Source: CAYGUI01 sp964353115 (lineage in GTDB: Bacteria; Pseudomonadota; Gammaproteobacteria; JAGOUU01). From it: DNA of 58,780 nucleotides. The position numbers were made by a program, and so were the translations under genes. Position 1 is the stretch's first letter, and the number at the start of each line of letters is the position of its first letter. Below are positions 15,625 through 24,854 of the stretch, piece after piece. The notes under the pieces are model-generated. The model was not told the origin of the DNA and did not search any database. It was given only the letters and a program-made list of their open reading frames with translations. Location of the stretch: NCBI GenBank assembly GCA_964353115.1, contig CAYGUI010000003.1, forward strand, positions 1 to 58,780, given 5' to 3'.

Positions 15625-16748
15625 TACGCTCCCTTAATATATTTTTTTGGTAAAATTAAATCTTTAGATAGTAGAACATTAAACGAACTTCCAGCTCTAA
15701 TTGTTAAGGTTGGCTGTACATTCATTTCTTTAGCTAATAGTTGAGCTCCAGTTTGCGATAGTTGTTGGCCCACAGCTCCAAAAGCAGTTTGCTGCGGGGA
15801 AGGTCCTTTGTCACCATTATTTTGTGGCTGGCTTAATTGTCCTGCAGCTCCAACCACACTGTAGAGTAGGGCGCTGCCAAAGATTTTAAGGTAATGAGAA
15901 TTCACTTTGTCATGCAAACCAGCGGCTCCCAAATTATCAACGCCCGGCATATTTTCTAAATTAATGCTACTACCATTAGGAAAAATTAAGCGCTGCCAGC
16001 CAATTAAAACACGGGACTGACCATACGATATTTGCGAATCAAATCTTCCTAATAATTTTGCTCCTTGCGGAATTAACAAATAATTTCCTGATGGTGAATC
16101 ATAAACATCACGAGAAACTTGTGCGCTAATAAAGCCTGGTAAATCAGAATTAATAGCTGTATTTAATACAGCAGGAATAATACTGCCAGCTGAAACGGTG
16201 TATGGTGAAACCTTAGGCTCAAAACTCAGTAATTTATCTTTTTGATGATATTTATCCAAGCTTAAAAACTTAGCTTTTTGGCCCTGCATATTTTGTTCTT
16301 TATAATTATTAGCGTCTGACGGCATAGTTATATTTGGATTTGACAGTTGATTATCTGCGGCATAATTTTTCTCATGAGAGATCAAGTCTTGCTCGTGATG
16401 AGCATTGTTATAAATTGAAATGTTTGACGCATAAGATTTATCTGGTTCACCGTCAGCATCTTTTTTTATATTCTCAATAAACTTTATTTCAGTCTTCGGT
16501 GTAACAGCTACAGGGCGCACAACCTCTTTTCTTGCTGCCTCGTGAACTATTGAATTATCATTTTCGTTTATATTTTTTGCGATATTTAATGGCTCATCAG
16601 GATTAATGTTTTTACTATTTGAGCTGTATTTATTCATCATTAGAAGAAATGAAATAACTACAAATACCAATAATCCCGCACCAATCATAATCACTCTTTT
16701 GCTGATCCCAGTTATTTCTGGGATTTGATATAAGTTTATTTTTTTCAT
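15624..16748 (-). CDS. trbI: VirB10/TrbI core-complex protein
   Basis: 374 residues. A cytoplasmic N-terminus, one membrane helix (about 18-40), a long polar periplasmic linker and a C-terminal beta domain starting around VSAGSIIPAVLNTAINSDLPG, with the conserved GSxLLGRFDSQ..GQSRVLIGWQRLIFPNG run. It spans the envelope and gates the outer-membrane pore. The start overlaps the VirB9 stop. Confidence 0.93.
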   Translation of the reverse strand: MKKINLYQIPEITGISKRVIMIGAGLLVFVVISFLLMMNKYSSNSKNINPDEPLNIAKNINENDNSIVHEAARKEVVRPVAVTPKTEIKFIENIKKDADGEPDKSYASNISIYNNAHHEQDLISHEKNYAADNQLSNPNITMPSDANNYKEQNMQGQKAKFLSLDKYHQKDKLLSFEPKVSPYTVSAGSIIPAVLNTAINSDLPGFISAQVSRDVYDSPSGNYLLIPQGAKLLGRFDSQISYGQSRVLIGWQRLIFPNGSSINLENMPGVDNLGAAGLHDKVNSHYLKIFGSALLYSVVGAAGQLSQPQNNGDKGPSPQQTAFGAVGQQLSQTGAQLLAKEMNVQPTLTIRAGSSFNVLLSKDLILPKKYIKGA

Positions 16749-17656
16749 TATGACATCCGAGTTATAATTACCTTTTTATTGTTTGAGCTAATCAGCGCAG
16801 CTCTTTGAATAACGCTATCAATAACGTAGTAAGGATGTTTGTATCGATAATTAACCAATTCGGTTTTGCCATTATTTTCTAAATACAAAACTGGTAAATT
16901 ATTTTGCTCAATATCTTGCGGCATTTCTATTAATGTATGAACGCCGTCATCGAATATCCTATCAGGACAGATTGCATATCTTTCAGCGGCAATATCATAA
17001 TGAAAATTAACTTTATCTAAATTAATATTAGGACTTGCCGTTATAACTTCATTGCTATGATTATTATTTTCTAGATTTTGTAAGGATTTTTTAAGTGTAT
17101 CTTCAGGGTAATAGAAGCTCATAATTCGTGTAGTAGCTCCTTCACGACTAATTAAACCAACGTTATAAGTTCTTTTTGTCGTAGTTATGACCATATCTGT
17201 TGCCAGCTCAATTGACTTTGGCTTGATAGTTATTTGATATGAGCCAGTTTCAGCAGTTCCAACGCTAGATGTACTAACCAGCCAATTTATCGAATCTCCC
17301 ACATCAATATTATTTATTTTTTCACCTTGTTCGAGTTGCAGCACACATAAATGAAGGGGAGAGCATTGCACCATAAATTGTTCGTAAGGGTTGTAAGCCA
17401 TTATGTTTATTCCTTTGCCTGCAATATTTTTAGCAATGCCGTTTTTCGAATATTCTTTATAAGCCTTTACAACTTTAGGGTCTTCTCCTAAATTAAAAGT
17501 CGCATTAACTTTTGGTTCTGGCAAATGCACAGCTATTTTTTCTGTGACTATTCTCTTAGGAGCGATAAAGTTTTGATAGTTTATTTGTTGCGGTGGTCGT
17601 GTTGCTTGGCATGATGCTAAAGTAGCTATCATTGGTATCAGTAATAATTTTTTCAT
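16748..17656 (-). CDS. trbG: VirB9/TrbG core-complex protein with lipoprotein leader
   Basis: 302 residues. The leader MKKLLLIPMIATLASC ends in a lipobox (LASC, C16), so the mature protein is probably a lipoprotein. Conserved regions include the N-terminal VVKAYKEYSKNGIAKNIAG...YPYEQ-type segment with PLHLCVLQLEQGEKI and the C-terminal YAICPDRIFDDGVHTLIEMP, which forms the pore with VirB10. No separate VirB7 lipoprotein gene is seen, and the lipid anchor on VirB9 may take its place. Confidence 0.92.
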   Translation of the reverse strand: MKKLLLIPMIATLASCQATRPPQQINYQNFIAPKRIVTEKIAVHLPEPKVNATFNLGEDPKVVKAYKEYSKNGIAKNIAGKGINIMAYNPYEQFMVQCSPLHLCVLQLEQGEKINNIDVGDSINWLVSTSSVGTAETGSYQITIKPKSIELATDMVITTTKRTYNVGLISREGATTRIMSFYYPEDTLKKSLQNLENNNHSNEVITASPNINLDKVNFHYDIAAERYAICPDRIFDDGVHTLIEMPQDIEQNNLPVLYLENNGKTELVNYRYKHPYYVIDSVIQRAALISSNNKKVIITRMS

Positions 17657-17664
17657 ATTTTCTC

Positions 17665-18300
17665 CTATCCTTCTTTAGTTAATACAAATTGCGTCACATA
17701 AAATCCTAACGGATTATTCTTCAAAATTAATTCATCCTTAGATGGTGTGCCATATTGATAAGTAATGGTCGCTAAATAGTTTTCTCCTCCTGTTTTTTCT
17801 CCAGTATTTTTACGTATTGTTTCTTGCCAACGAATATCAAAAGTATTGTCAGAGCGTTTCAAAATACTGCTGATATTTATTTCAGTAATGTTTTCCGTTG
17901 ATTTTTGTCGTTCATAAAAGCTATTTTCAGTACGCTTACGAGCAGCACCAGTGCTTAATGACATGGCGCGAATAATATTATCTTTATTAGCAAAGTTATC
18001 TAGCGTTTGATTGCGCGAATAAATTAAAAACTGTTTTACAAAATAGGGCGCAAGATTATCTTTAATATTTTTATCCTGAAATTCTTTGGGTGAAGTTATG
18101 ATGGCATCACCATGAATAATGAAAGGGTAGGGCTTAATAAAAGATTTTTGCGCAGTAATTATCAGTCCAACAATGGTTAAAGCTAATAATCCCGCTAGAA
18201 TAAAGTTAATCTTTACACTGGTTTTCAACTTATTCTCAACCGAGCCGTATAAATCATTCCACAATAATTTTGACTGCAAATATGGATTGTTATCTTTCAT
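17665..18300 (-). CDS. trbF: VirB8/TrbF inner-membrane protein
   Basis: 211 residues. A short cytoplasmic N-terminus (NPYLQSKLLWNDLYGS) is followed by one membrane helix (about 27-50) and a periplasmic NTF2-like domain ending ...YLATITYQYG...LKNNPLGFYVTQF, which is the VirB8 signature. It nucleates assembly of the secretion machine. The first base coincides with the end of the VirB6 gene. Confidence 0.92.
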   Translation of the reverse strand: MKDNNPYLQSKLLWNDLYGSVENKLKTSVKINFILAGLLALTIVGLIITAQKSFIKPYPFIIHGDAIITSPKEFQDKNIKDNLAPYFVKQFLIYSRNQTLDNFANKDNIIRAMSLSTGAARKRTENSFYERQKSTENITEINISSILKRSDNTFDIRWQETIRKNTGEKTGGENYLATITYQYGTPSKDELILKNNPLGFYVTQFVLTKEG

Positions 18301-19238
18301 TATTTTCTCCTAAAGTTTGGTGGTGATATTTTTCGTAGTGCTTGAGCCAAGTTTTTAGCGCCTTTTAACGTATTTACAGCTGCTTTCATTGAACCCTTTG
18401 TCATATATTTAGCATTCATTACGGTGCTCATGGCGCCACTAGCGTAATCTCCTGATAACCCCGGAGCTACCAGATTAGACATAAAGCTAGGAATATTTTT
18501 AAAGATAGAAAAATAAACGATGACTGTCGCTAAAATAAGCAGCATGCTCATAGCTTCGCCATTTTCTGCAGCTTTTTTTGTTAAATCTGCCCATTCATAA
18601 CCTAAGTTTTGGCCGACAGATAAAATTAAATAAGTAATCATTAAGCGCACGCCTAGTGCTATTACGGCGCGCATGAAATTAACTGCTAGATCACGAGAGT
18701 GCTGATTAGCCCCGCAGGCAAAAAAGAAACTGCTTGTTGCAACTAAAACATATGATTTCACGATTAGAATCGTAAGCTCTGCTGCGATAAAAGCATAAAT
18801 TATCATTATAATAATGCAGATCATTACTGCTAGAGCTGAAACAAACGGATGCCTTAATAATCCCACGCTAGCTAATGAATAATAAATAGAGCCGACTATT
18901 TGATATCCCTGATCGATTATGCTGCTAGGATTAACGGCAATATTGGTATTAGCTTGATTACCTATTTCCATAAAGCTATTGAAAATGTCTGGCAGCCAGT
19001 TTCCTCCTAAATCTATTAAGGCGTAAAAGACTGCAAAAAAGATGCAAGATTTTATTATTTCTATAGCAGCTTTTTGTGCAGACTCACCAGTTAAGCTTAA
19101 CCATAAAGATGTTGTAGCTAATTGAATAATCGCCAGATATTTAAATATGCTATATGCCGTTTGTTGCAAAAAAAGACTATCTTTTATTAATGCGACTGAA
19201 AATTCATTTGTTACTGAATCTAAAATTCCTGCATCCAT
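18300..19238 (-). CDS. trbL: VirB6/TrbL polytopic membrane protein
   Basis: 312 residues with five to six hydrophobic helices between 20 and 255, a TrbL/VirB6-like central region (VKSYVLVATSSFFFACGANQHSRDLAVNFMRAV) and a basic C-terminal tail. It forms the inner-membrane part of the channel. It follows TrbJ by 8 bases, matching the order of P-type systems. Confidence 0.88.
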   Translation of the reverse strand: MDAGILDSVTNEFSVALIKDSLFLQQTAYSIFKYLAIIQLATTSLWLSLTGESAQKAAIEIIKSCIFFAVFYALIDLGGNWLPDIFNSFMEIGNQANTNIAVNPSSIIDQGYQIVGSIYYSLASVGLLRHPFVSALAVMICIIIMIIYAFIAAELTILIVKSYVLVATSSFFFACGANQHSRDLAVNFMRAVIALGVRLMITYLILSVGQNLGYEWADLTKKAAENGEAMSMLLILATVIVYFSIFKNIPSFMSNLVAPGLSGDYASGAMSTVMNAKYMTKGSMKAAVNTLKGAKNLAQALRKISPPNFRRK

Positions 19239-19246
19239 GCTAACTC

Positions 19247-19966
19247 CTATTTAAATCTCATTCGATTAAAATTTATTTTGGGCTTATAACGCTCTTTAGG
19301 AAAGCTATCAATAACTTCTTGCATCGCTTTATCTTCTTGCGCTTCATTAGTCACCTGATGCGACATAAAAACTGCACTAGCATTAGACTGTGCAGCAATA
19401 ATCTTTTTAAGTTCTTGTAATTGATTTACATTTTCTGCTGCAATTTCACTAGAAACTTGCAGTGCTTGCATTTGGCCAGCGGAAGATTTACTTTGAGCTT
19501 TTAAAGCCTCGATAGTCCTTTGTTGTTTTTCAAAGTTTTCCGCGCTTTTTTGTAGCAATAAAATATTATTTTTTATGGTGTCACGTGCAGTTTGCAGTTG
19601 CGCTTTATTTTGCTGATTTTTTTGCTGTAAATTATTATTTGATTGCATTTTATCTATATCAGGAAAAATTTTATTAAACTTTTCATCCGCATTTTTCATG
19701 GTGTAAGATAAAGCTTTTCCGCGTCTTGACACATCATCCATTTGATTCATTAGCCCGCTTAGATCTCTCCATTCTAATTTTTTTATATTTTTTACATTGT
19801 CTATAGCAATTTCAACTGCACGAATTTCATTTTTTAATTGCTCGTACTGCCTCACATACATTAGACCATTTTGAATGCCGTTAACTATGTCAACAACAGG
19901 AAATCCTGATGCTAAAATATTGGCTGATGCAAAGACTAATGTAGCTGCTAGTAAAGTTTTTTTCAT
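19247..19966 (-). CDS. trbJ: TrbJ/VirB5-like periplasmic protein
   Basis: 239 residues. A signal peptide (MKKTLLAATLVFASANILASG) is followed by a long helical, Gln-rich coiled coil (QQKNQQNKAQLQTA, EKQQRTIEALKAQ) and a C-terminal ...AQEDKAMQEVIDSFPKERYKPKINF. The opening VVDIVNGIQNGLMYVRQYEQLKNEI is typical of TrbJ. VirB5/TrbJ proteins are minor pilus components. It is separated from virB4 by a palindromic element. Confidence 0.85.
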   Translation of the reverse strand: MKKTLLAATLVFASANILASGFPVVDIVNGIQNGLMYVRQYEQLKNEIRAVEIAIDNVKNIKKLEWRDLSGLMNQMDDVSRRGKALSYTMKNADEKFNKIFPDIDKMQSNNNLQQKNQQNKAQLQTARDTIKNNILLLQKSAENFEKQQRTIEALKAQSKSSAGQMQALQVSSEIAAENVNQLQELKKIIAAQSNASAVFMSHQVTNEAQEDKAMQEVIDSFPKERYKPKINFNRMRFK

Positions 19967-19995
19967 CGTAAATTTCTCCTTTTTATTTATTTTAA

Positions 19996-20091
19996 AATCC
20001 CCAGCGCCGTTGGCGCTGCCCCCTTTTTCAAAGTGGGCTAATTCTCTACTTTGAAAAAGGGGAGATGTCGCCTATGGCGACAGAGGGGATT
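19996..20091. repeat. Nested palindromic element between virB4 and virB5
   Basis: The outer ends are AATCCCC/GGGGATT. The main arms CCCCTTTTTCAAAGT and ACTTTGAAAAAGGGG are perfect complements around 13 bases. Two side hairpins sit on either flank: AGCGCC-GTT-GGCGCT and TGTCGCC-TAT-GGCGACA. The whole could fold as a three-armed structure. Its right end overlaps the virB4 stop codon. It resembles a non-autonomous palindromic insert and could shape relative expression across the operon. Confidence 0.8.
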
Positions 20092-22285
20092 ACCCACACG
20101 TATATTCCTTCGCCACATCCCCAAGCTCTAAATTAAATAACCTCGAGCCATTTGGAGACTGATAATAATAGTCTCGTTTAGGTTGTGCATTTTTTATAAC
20201 TGCTATTTCCTCCGTGGTTAAGCCAAAAGATTGATAATGTTCCGATAGTAATTTTTCTTGTGCTTTACTATTTGGTAAAAATATTCGTGTGAGACAAGCT
20301 GATTGAATAGTGCTTGCTGCTTTAGAAGTCGCTATATCAGAAACATCTTGGGAGGCAATAATAACTGCAACATTAAATTTTCTTAAGGTTTTAAACCAAT
20401 CAACCAGTTTTTCCTGAAATAATGGGTGTTTCAAGTAACACCAGGCTTCCTCTAGTACTAGTAAGGTTCTCTTTTTTTCGCGAAACAACAAGTCTAACTG
20501 ATTGAATATTGCTGTAATTACTGGTAACGCGATGTTTTTTTGATTATCATCCAGGAAATTTCCTAGCTCAAAGCCTAAAATATCTAAATTATTAAGATTA
20601 TTTTCAGTGCCATTTAATAAGTATTTAAAAATTCCTTGGTTTAAAGTATCAATAGCAATGCGCAGTTCTTGGTCTTGTAAACTCAAATGCTCTAGATTTT
20701 TATATTCTTGTGGCTCAGTAGCTAATCTTGTAACAGCTTCAAACAATATTTTTTGTCTGTCAGCATCGACAATAACTCCTTTAGACTCACAGCAAATACG
20801 CAACCATTCTGTTGCTAGGCTAATCTGATAATCATTGCCAGGATTGATTTGTGCTAATGGAGATAGTTGAAAGTCTTTTTGCATTAAATCAAAATAATTA
20901 CCATCTAAGGCTTTAATGATTTTTTTATTTGAATAATCTTTATCTAAAACAATAATTCTAGAATCATCATATTTTCTGTGTGCTGCAATTAAATTCGCCA
21001 ACAAGGTACTTTTGCCTGTTCCAGTTGGCCCAAGAATTGCAGTGTGACCTACATCTCCCACATGTAAACTTAAATAAAATGGTCGCGAGCCTTTAGTTAC
21101 AGTTTGTAGTAAATAATCTGGCTCGCCGCTGTACACTGAGCTTATGGGTAAAACATGGCTGGCAAATTTACTGTCAATAAGCATTTTGCGTAAATTATAT
21201 TCACCATGACCGGGCAGGCTACCTAAGTATGCCGCGCAAGCATTTACAGTCTCGATTCTGGCTTTAAAATTTAACTGTTGAATATGATTAATAATTTCTT
21301 GGGAAATGTTTTTTAATTTAATTAAATCTTCGCCCTGTAAAATCAATACCGAACTATAAAAACCAAAAGTTAAATTGCCGCTTTCATTTTCGCATTGTAA
21401 ATCTCTTAGATTATCTGCGGTATTTTGTGCATCTTCATTTAACTGCACGCTAAGCCCCATCGACTCACGGATAATACCGAAAATGCCAATAGCTTTTGAC
21501 GACCAGTTTTTAGTGTGTTTTTTTAAATAATTTTGTGCTGCATCTTTACCTAGCGGTATAAATCTTGAAGAAAAGCGATAATTTATCGATAAATAACTTA
21601 AATTTTCTAAAATTGCCGGATAACTTGCAGCTGGGATATCATCGATAGAAATAGTTAAGATATTTTTATTATTAATTTTTGGCTCAAACCCGGTAGTAAA
21701 ATCATAAGCTAAATAATTATCTAAAAATGCTCCTTGAAAAGGCTTTTGTAGCTTGTTATTGCTGCCTGTTATGCAGGTGTTTAAAAAAGATACTAAATCA
21801 GTATCTTCGAGAGCATTAATAGATAATAAGCTACGCGCTAAAAAACTAATAAATTCTTCAGTCTTATCATTGAAAAATTTACTGAAATCACTAGTGTAAT
21901 TATCTAGAGCTATTTTTGATAATCTATTCTGAGCTTCAATATTTTGTTTGAAGCTGATAGATAAAATATATTTTGTATCAACAATCTGTGAGCTTTCACA
22001 GCGTTCCTTGTTAATTTCCCGTGCTACTTTTTCTTTATATTGATGATTATTAATATTTTTTTGTGCTTGGCTAATTATATTAGTTTCCAGCATCCAACCA
22101 TCGCCTAAAAAACTAAATGCCTGCTGCCAGGTACTACTTAAAAAATCAATATCATCTTCTGACATAGAATCAATATCTGGCGCTTTATAACTAAAATGAC
22201 GCGATAAAGATCCGTCTTTGTGTAGTACCGTTTTTGAATCAATTAGTAATAAGTAATTTAATAACTCGCTAAATCCTTGTTTCAC
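20090..22285 (-). CDS. trbE: VirB4/TrbE conjugation ATPase
   Basis: 731 residues from a GTG start that overlaps the VirB3 stop (GTGTGA) behind GGAGG. The N-terminal CagE/TrbE domain is followed by Walker A GPTGTGKST (419-427) and Walker B LLVLEEAW (608-615), then ASQDVSDI. It powers pilus assembly and substrate transfer at the inner membrane. Length is slightly shorter than the usual 800 residues but all motor motifs are intact. Confidence 0.95.
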   Translation of the reverse strand: MKQGFSELLNYLLLIDSKTVLHKDGSLSRHFSYKAPDIDSMSEDDIDFLSSTWQQAFSFLGDGWMLETNIISQAQKNINNHQYKEKVAREINKERCESSQIVDTKYILSISFKQNIEAQNRLSKIALDNYTSDFSKFFNDKTEEFISFLARSLLSINALEDTDLVSFLNTCITGSNNKLQKPFQGAFLDNYLAYDFTTGFEPKINNKNILTISIDDIPAASYPAILENLSYLSINYRFSSRFIPLGKDAAQNYLKKHTKNWSSKAIGIFGIIRESMGLSVQLNEDAQNTADNLRDLQCENESGNLTFGFYSSVLILQGEDLIKLKNISQEIINHIQQLNFKARIETVNACAAYLGSLPGHGEYNLRKMLIDSKFASHVLPISSVYSGEPDYLLQTVTKGSRPFYLSLHVGDVGHTAILGPTGTGKSTLLANLIAAHRKYDDSRIIVLDKDYSNKKIIKALDGNYFDLMQKDFQLSPLAQINPGNDYQISLATEWLRICCESKGVIVDADRQKILFEAVTRLATEPQEYKNLEHLSLQDQELRIAIDTLNQGIFKYLLNGTENNLNNLDILGFELGNFLDDNQKNIALPVITAIFNQLDLLFREKKRTLLVLEEAWCYLKHPLFQEKLVDWFKTLRKFNVAVIIASQDVSDIATSKAASTIQSACLTRIFLPNSKAQEKLLSEHYQSFGLTTEEIAVIKNAQPKRDYYYQSPNGSRLFNLELGDVAKEYTCG

Positions 22286-22563
22286 ACTAATCCTCCAATT
22301 GCAGGATAAAACTTGGTTAAATTAAACTTCATATTTTGTTTGATTAATGCTGCCAGATACACATCGTAATTGGTTAAAATCTTAGTTATAAAGTGCATGA
22401 CAATAAACAAACCCACACCTATAAACACAGCAGGAAATCTAAAATGACTGGCAGCTAATAAAGGAAAAGAGATTAAAAAATTCATGCTAATCCATTTTTT
22501 ATGCACGCCAAAAACTAAGATAGGGCGGCTCAGTGCTTTGTTAACCATGCTGACATTTTTCAT
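22282..22563 (-). CDS. trbD: VirB3/TrbD membrane protein
   Basis: 93 residues from ATG 22563, which overlaps the pilin stop as ATGA; a longer frame upstream has no support. LSRPILVFGVHKKW is the conserved VirB3 N-terminus (R-P-x-x-x-x-G-V) and two hydrophobic helices follow. It associates with VirB4 in the inner membrane. Confidence 0.85.
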   Translation of the reverse strand: MKNVSMVNKALSRPILVFGVHKKWISMNFLISFPLLAASHFRFPAVFIGVGLFIVMHFITKILTNYDVYLAALIKQNMKFNLTKFYPAIGGLV

Positions 22564-22850
22564 GAAATAACTGCTCCTGAAAATCCTAAAAAATTTGTAA
22601 CTATCTGAGTTGAGAAAACTGCTAAAGATATTCCACAACATGATTGTAATAATCCTTTTGCCCCACTTTGTAAATCTGTAAAAGCAATAACAAAGCCGCA
22701 AACAGCAATGGAAATAATCGCTAATGAATATGCAATATTTCCCGATAAGGCGCCAATTATTTTAGTAAATACTCCGTCTAGCTCATGAAGCCCATCTGAG
22801 GCAAAAGTGTTTTGTGTGAATATAGCCAATAAAATTAAATACTTTTTCAT
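22560..22850 (-). CDS. trbC: VirB2/TrbC pilin precursor
   Basis: 96 residues. A signal peptide (cleavage near FAS-DGL) is followed by two hydrophobic helices separated by a short basic loop (TDLQSGAKGLLQS), the layout of conjugative pilins. It is probably processed by the TraF peptidase encoded in the same cluster. It overlaps virB11 by 4 bases. Confidence 0.85.
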   Translation of the reverse strand: MKKYLILLAIFTQNTFASDGLHELDGVFTKIIGALSGNIAYSLAIISIAVCGFVIAFTDLQSGAKGLLQSCCGISLAVFSTQIVTNFLGFSGAVIS

Positions 22851-23776
22851 AAAATCTCCGTTAAGTTAAATCGTTTAGTTTTAGAATCAAAGCTTTCAAC
22901 TTCTGCAATACTCGTCACTTTGCGTTTACCGTTTTCTACCGCTATTTGCACAATGATGTTAATTGTCGCTGCAATAAGTGCGTATGGTGGATTGGCAACA
23001 GCCTCCATGCATAAATCAATAATTCGCTGAATAGCAAGCTTAGGAGTATTTGCGTGAATTGTTGCTAGGCCGCCAGGGCATCCAGTGTTAAATGCTTTTA
23101 GCATATCTAACGCTGCGCTATCTCGCACCTCCCCGATCACAATTCTGTCTGGCGTGTTACGCATGCAGATCCATAGAAGTTTATTCATGTTCACTGTTGT
23201 ACTTTCTTGCATCTTTTTAGTATTTTTTAATGCACATTCGAGCTCAGGAATTTGTTCTAAAATTAAAATTCTGTGCCCTCCACTTTCAACTTCTGATATT
23301 TTTTTTAAAATTGCGTTTACAAAAGTTGTCTTGCCAGATGCTGGAGCTCCGCTAACTAAAATATTTTTACGAGACTTAATTGCATCGACTAAAAAATGAA
23401 ATTGTTCTAAATTTAAAACATCTTGCTGCACGTATTCTTTGAGTGATATTTCTTTTGTCGTTTTAAGGCGAATATTAAACGAAATTCCAGGAGTTATTGG
23501 TGAAGTAGTAACGTTGATCCTCTCTCCACCAAAAGGTAAAATTTCATCCAAATACGGCGTTTTATCTGAAATGAATTTTCCAGAATAATTTGCAACGGCG
23601 TGAACAAAATTTTCTGCTTCAGTTTGCGACATTGATCCTGCTTGCATGTTGCCATGCTGCGCATGTTTAAACCAAACATCCCCATTTGGGTTTAACATAA
23701 TTTCTTGAATGCCAGGAAGCGCAAATCCTTCTTGAACTATTAACCCCATTTTTTGCCATAAATATTCTTGTTGCAT
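22847..23776 (-). CDS. trbB: VirB11/TrbB traffic ATPase
   Basis: 309 residues. N-terminal domain (QEIMLNPNGDVWF), Walker A GAPASGKTT (143-151), Asp box ILILEQIPEL, Walker B MRNTPDRIVIGEVRDSAALDML and the His box GCPGGLATIHANTP. It is a hexameric ATPase at the base of the secretion channel that switches between pilus assembly and DNA transfer. It shares its first base with the end of the preceding gene and opens the trb operon proper. Confidence 0.95.
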   Translation of the reverse strand: MQQEYLWQKMGLIVQEGFALPGIQEIMLNPNGDVWFKHAQHGNMQAGSMSQTEAENFVHAVANYSGKFISDKTPYLDEILPFGGERINVTTSPITPGISFNIRLKTTKEISLKEYVQQDVLNLEQFHFLVDAIKSRKNILVSGAPASGKTTFVNAILKKISEVESGGHRILILEQIPELECALKNTKKMQESTTVNMNKLLWICMRNTPDRIVIGEVRDSAALDMLKAFNTGCPGGLATIHANTPKLAIQRIIDLCMEAVANPPYALIAATINIIVQIAVENGKRKVTSIAEVESFDSKTKRFNLTEIL

Positions 23777-24762
23777 TATTGTTTCCTGATTCCTACTGAT
23801 CTCATTGCTTGCTGCATCATCAAATTAACTTTTGCTTTTTCTTCAGCGCTTAATACTTTTCGTTCTTTAACTTCCGCAGGTTTGTGGTAATTAGCGCTTT
23901 GCCCTTTTGGTGCTTTAAGATTAACCTCGTCTTCCCAGCGCTTATCACGAAGCCAGGTGTCAGGATCTGGCCATTGAGGTGTGAACTCGTTATTTTGTTT
24001 TTTGATTTTTTTTGCTTGCGCTTGATTGTTTAGAGCGCTAAGAATTTTCTCTAGATTTTCAGAATTGATATTGGCATTAAAAAAACTGTCTTGAGCTTTT
24101 TGTTTTTTGATTGGCTTATCGGTTACTTCAGACCACTTGTTCCAGAATTTTTCAAAATAATCACACGCGCTCTCTTTGTGTGTAATCTTTGTAGTAGTCT
24201 TTGTATATAGTATATCGCTTTGGTTTGTACGTCCCGGCTGATCACTTTGTACTTCCGGGTTGCACATTTGTATATCTGGGGATGTACATTTGGTAGGTTC
24301 CGTTGGTACATTTGTACACTCGGTATTGTTAGATTTGTTGTAGTGATTATCAAGCCATGTATCGACCCTATCAGGGTGAAATAAAAAATATCTGGTACTG
24401 TCAAAGGCGTAACGAGGATTTGGATTTTTATGAATACTAACAAACCCCATTTTCAATATTATTTGCAGTGCTTTTTCAACTTTTCTACGGCCAAAACCCA
24501 TCAAGCTTTTTTGTAGATCATCCATCGTATGCCACTGAAATAATGACTCTATCTGCTGGCGATTGTCTCCATGTCGTTCAGCTATATCATTATATTTCTT
24601 GGCTTGCGAATATTGGTCCAATTTGATATTGTGCCAATATTCGAATAGATTTAAGAGAGCAGCGGCAACAAAGTCATTTTCACATGCGGCAACATAGCTT
24701 TCTCGTGTTATGACTAAGCGTTCTTTGGCTGGATGGTTTTTAACACATGAGGTTCTTGGCAT
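23776..24762 (-). CDS. Winged-helix replication-initiation-like protein
   Basis: 328 residues, with AGGAGG 5 bases before ATG 24762. The N-terminal half (about 15-135) looks like the winged-helix domain of phage and element replication proteins (FGRRKVEKALQIILKMGFVSIHKNPN). A disordered Thr/Asn/Pro-rich linker follows. The C-terminal part is a DnaT-like helper region ending WPDPDTWLRDKRWEDE. It is co-transcribed with virB11 and starts at the operator 24803-24825. Autonomous replication of excised conjugative elements is known, so an initiator or primosome-loading role fits. The exact family is uncertain. Confidence 0.65.
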   Translation of the reverse strand: MPRTSCVKNHPAKERLVITRESYVAACENDFVAAALLNLFEYWHNIKLDQYSQAKKYNDIAERHGDNRQQIESLFQWHTMDDLQKSLMGFGRRKVEKALQIILKMGFVSIHKNPNPRYAFDSTRYFLFHPDRVDTWLDNHYNKSNNTECTNVPTEPTKCTSPDIQMCNPEVQSDQPGRTNQSDILYTKTTTKITHKESACDYFEKFWNKWSEVTDKPIKKQKAQDSFFNANINSENLEKILSALNNQAQAKKIKKQNNEFTPQWPDPDTWLRDKRWEDEVNLKAPKGQSANYHKPAEVKERKVLSAEEKAKVNLMMQQAMRSVGIRKQ

Positions 24763-24802
24763 ATGTGCCTCCTTGCTGTTTTGTCGATTTTTGTTTACAA
24801 TT

Positions 24803-24825
24803 TAAATGTACAACAAAAAATGTAT
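24803..24825. promoter_or_regulatory. Operator copy 1 in the divergent promoter region
   Basis: The 23-base segment containing TGTACAACAAAAAATGTA is the exact reverse complement of 25552-25574. It lies in the 92-base gap between the rep-like/transfer operon (leftward) and the LexA-like repressor (rightward). It is the probable binding site of that repressor, coupling transfer gene expression to it. Confidence 0.7.
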
Positions 24826-24854
24826 TTTTGTCAAGATTGAACTAGAATTTTTTT

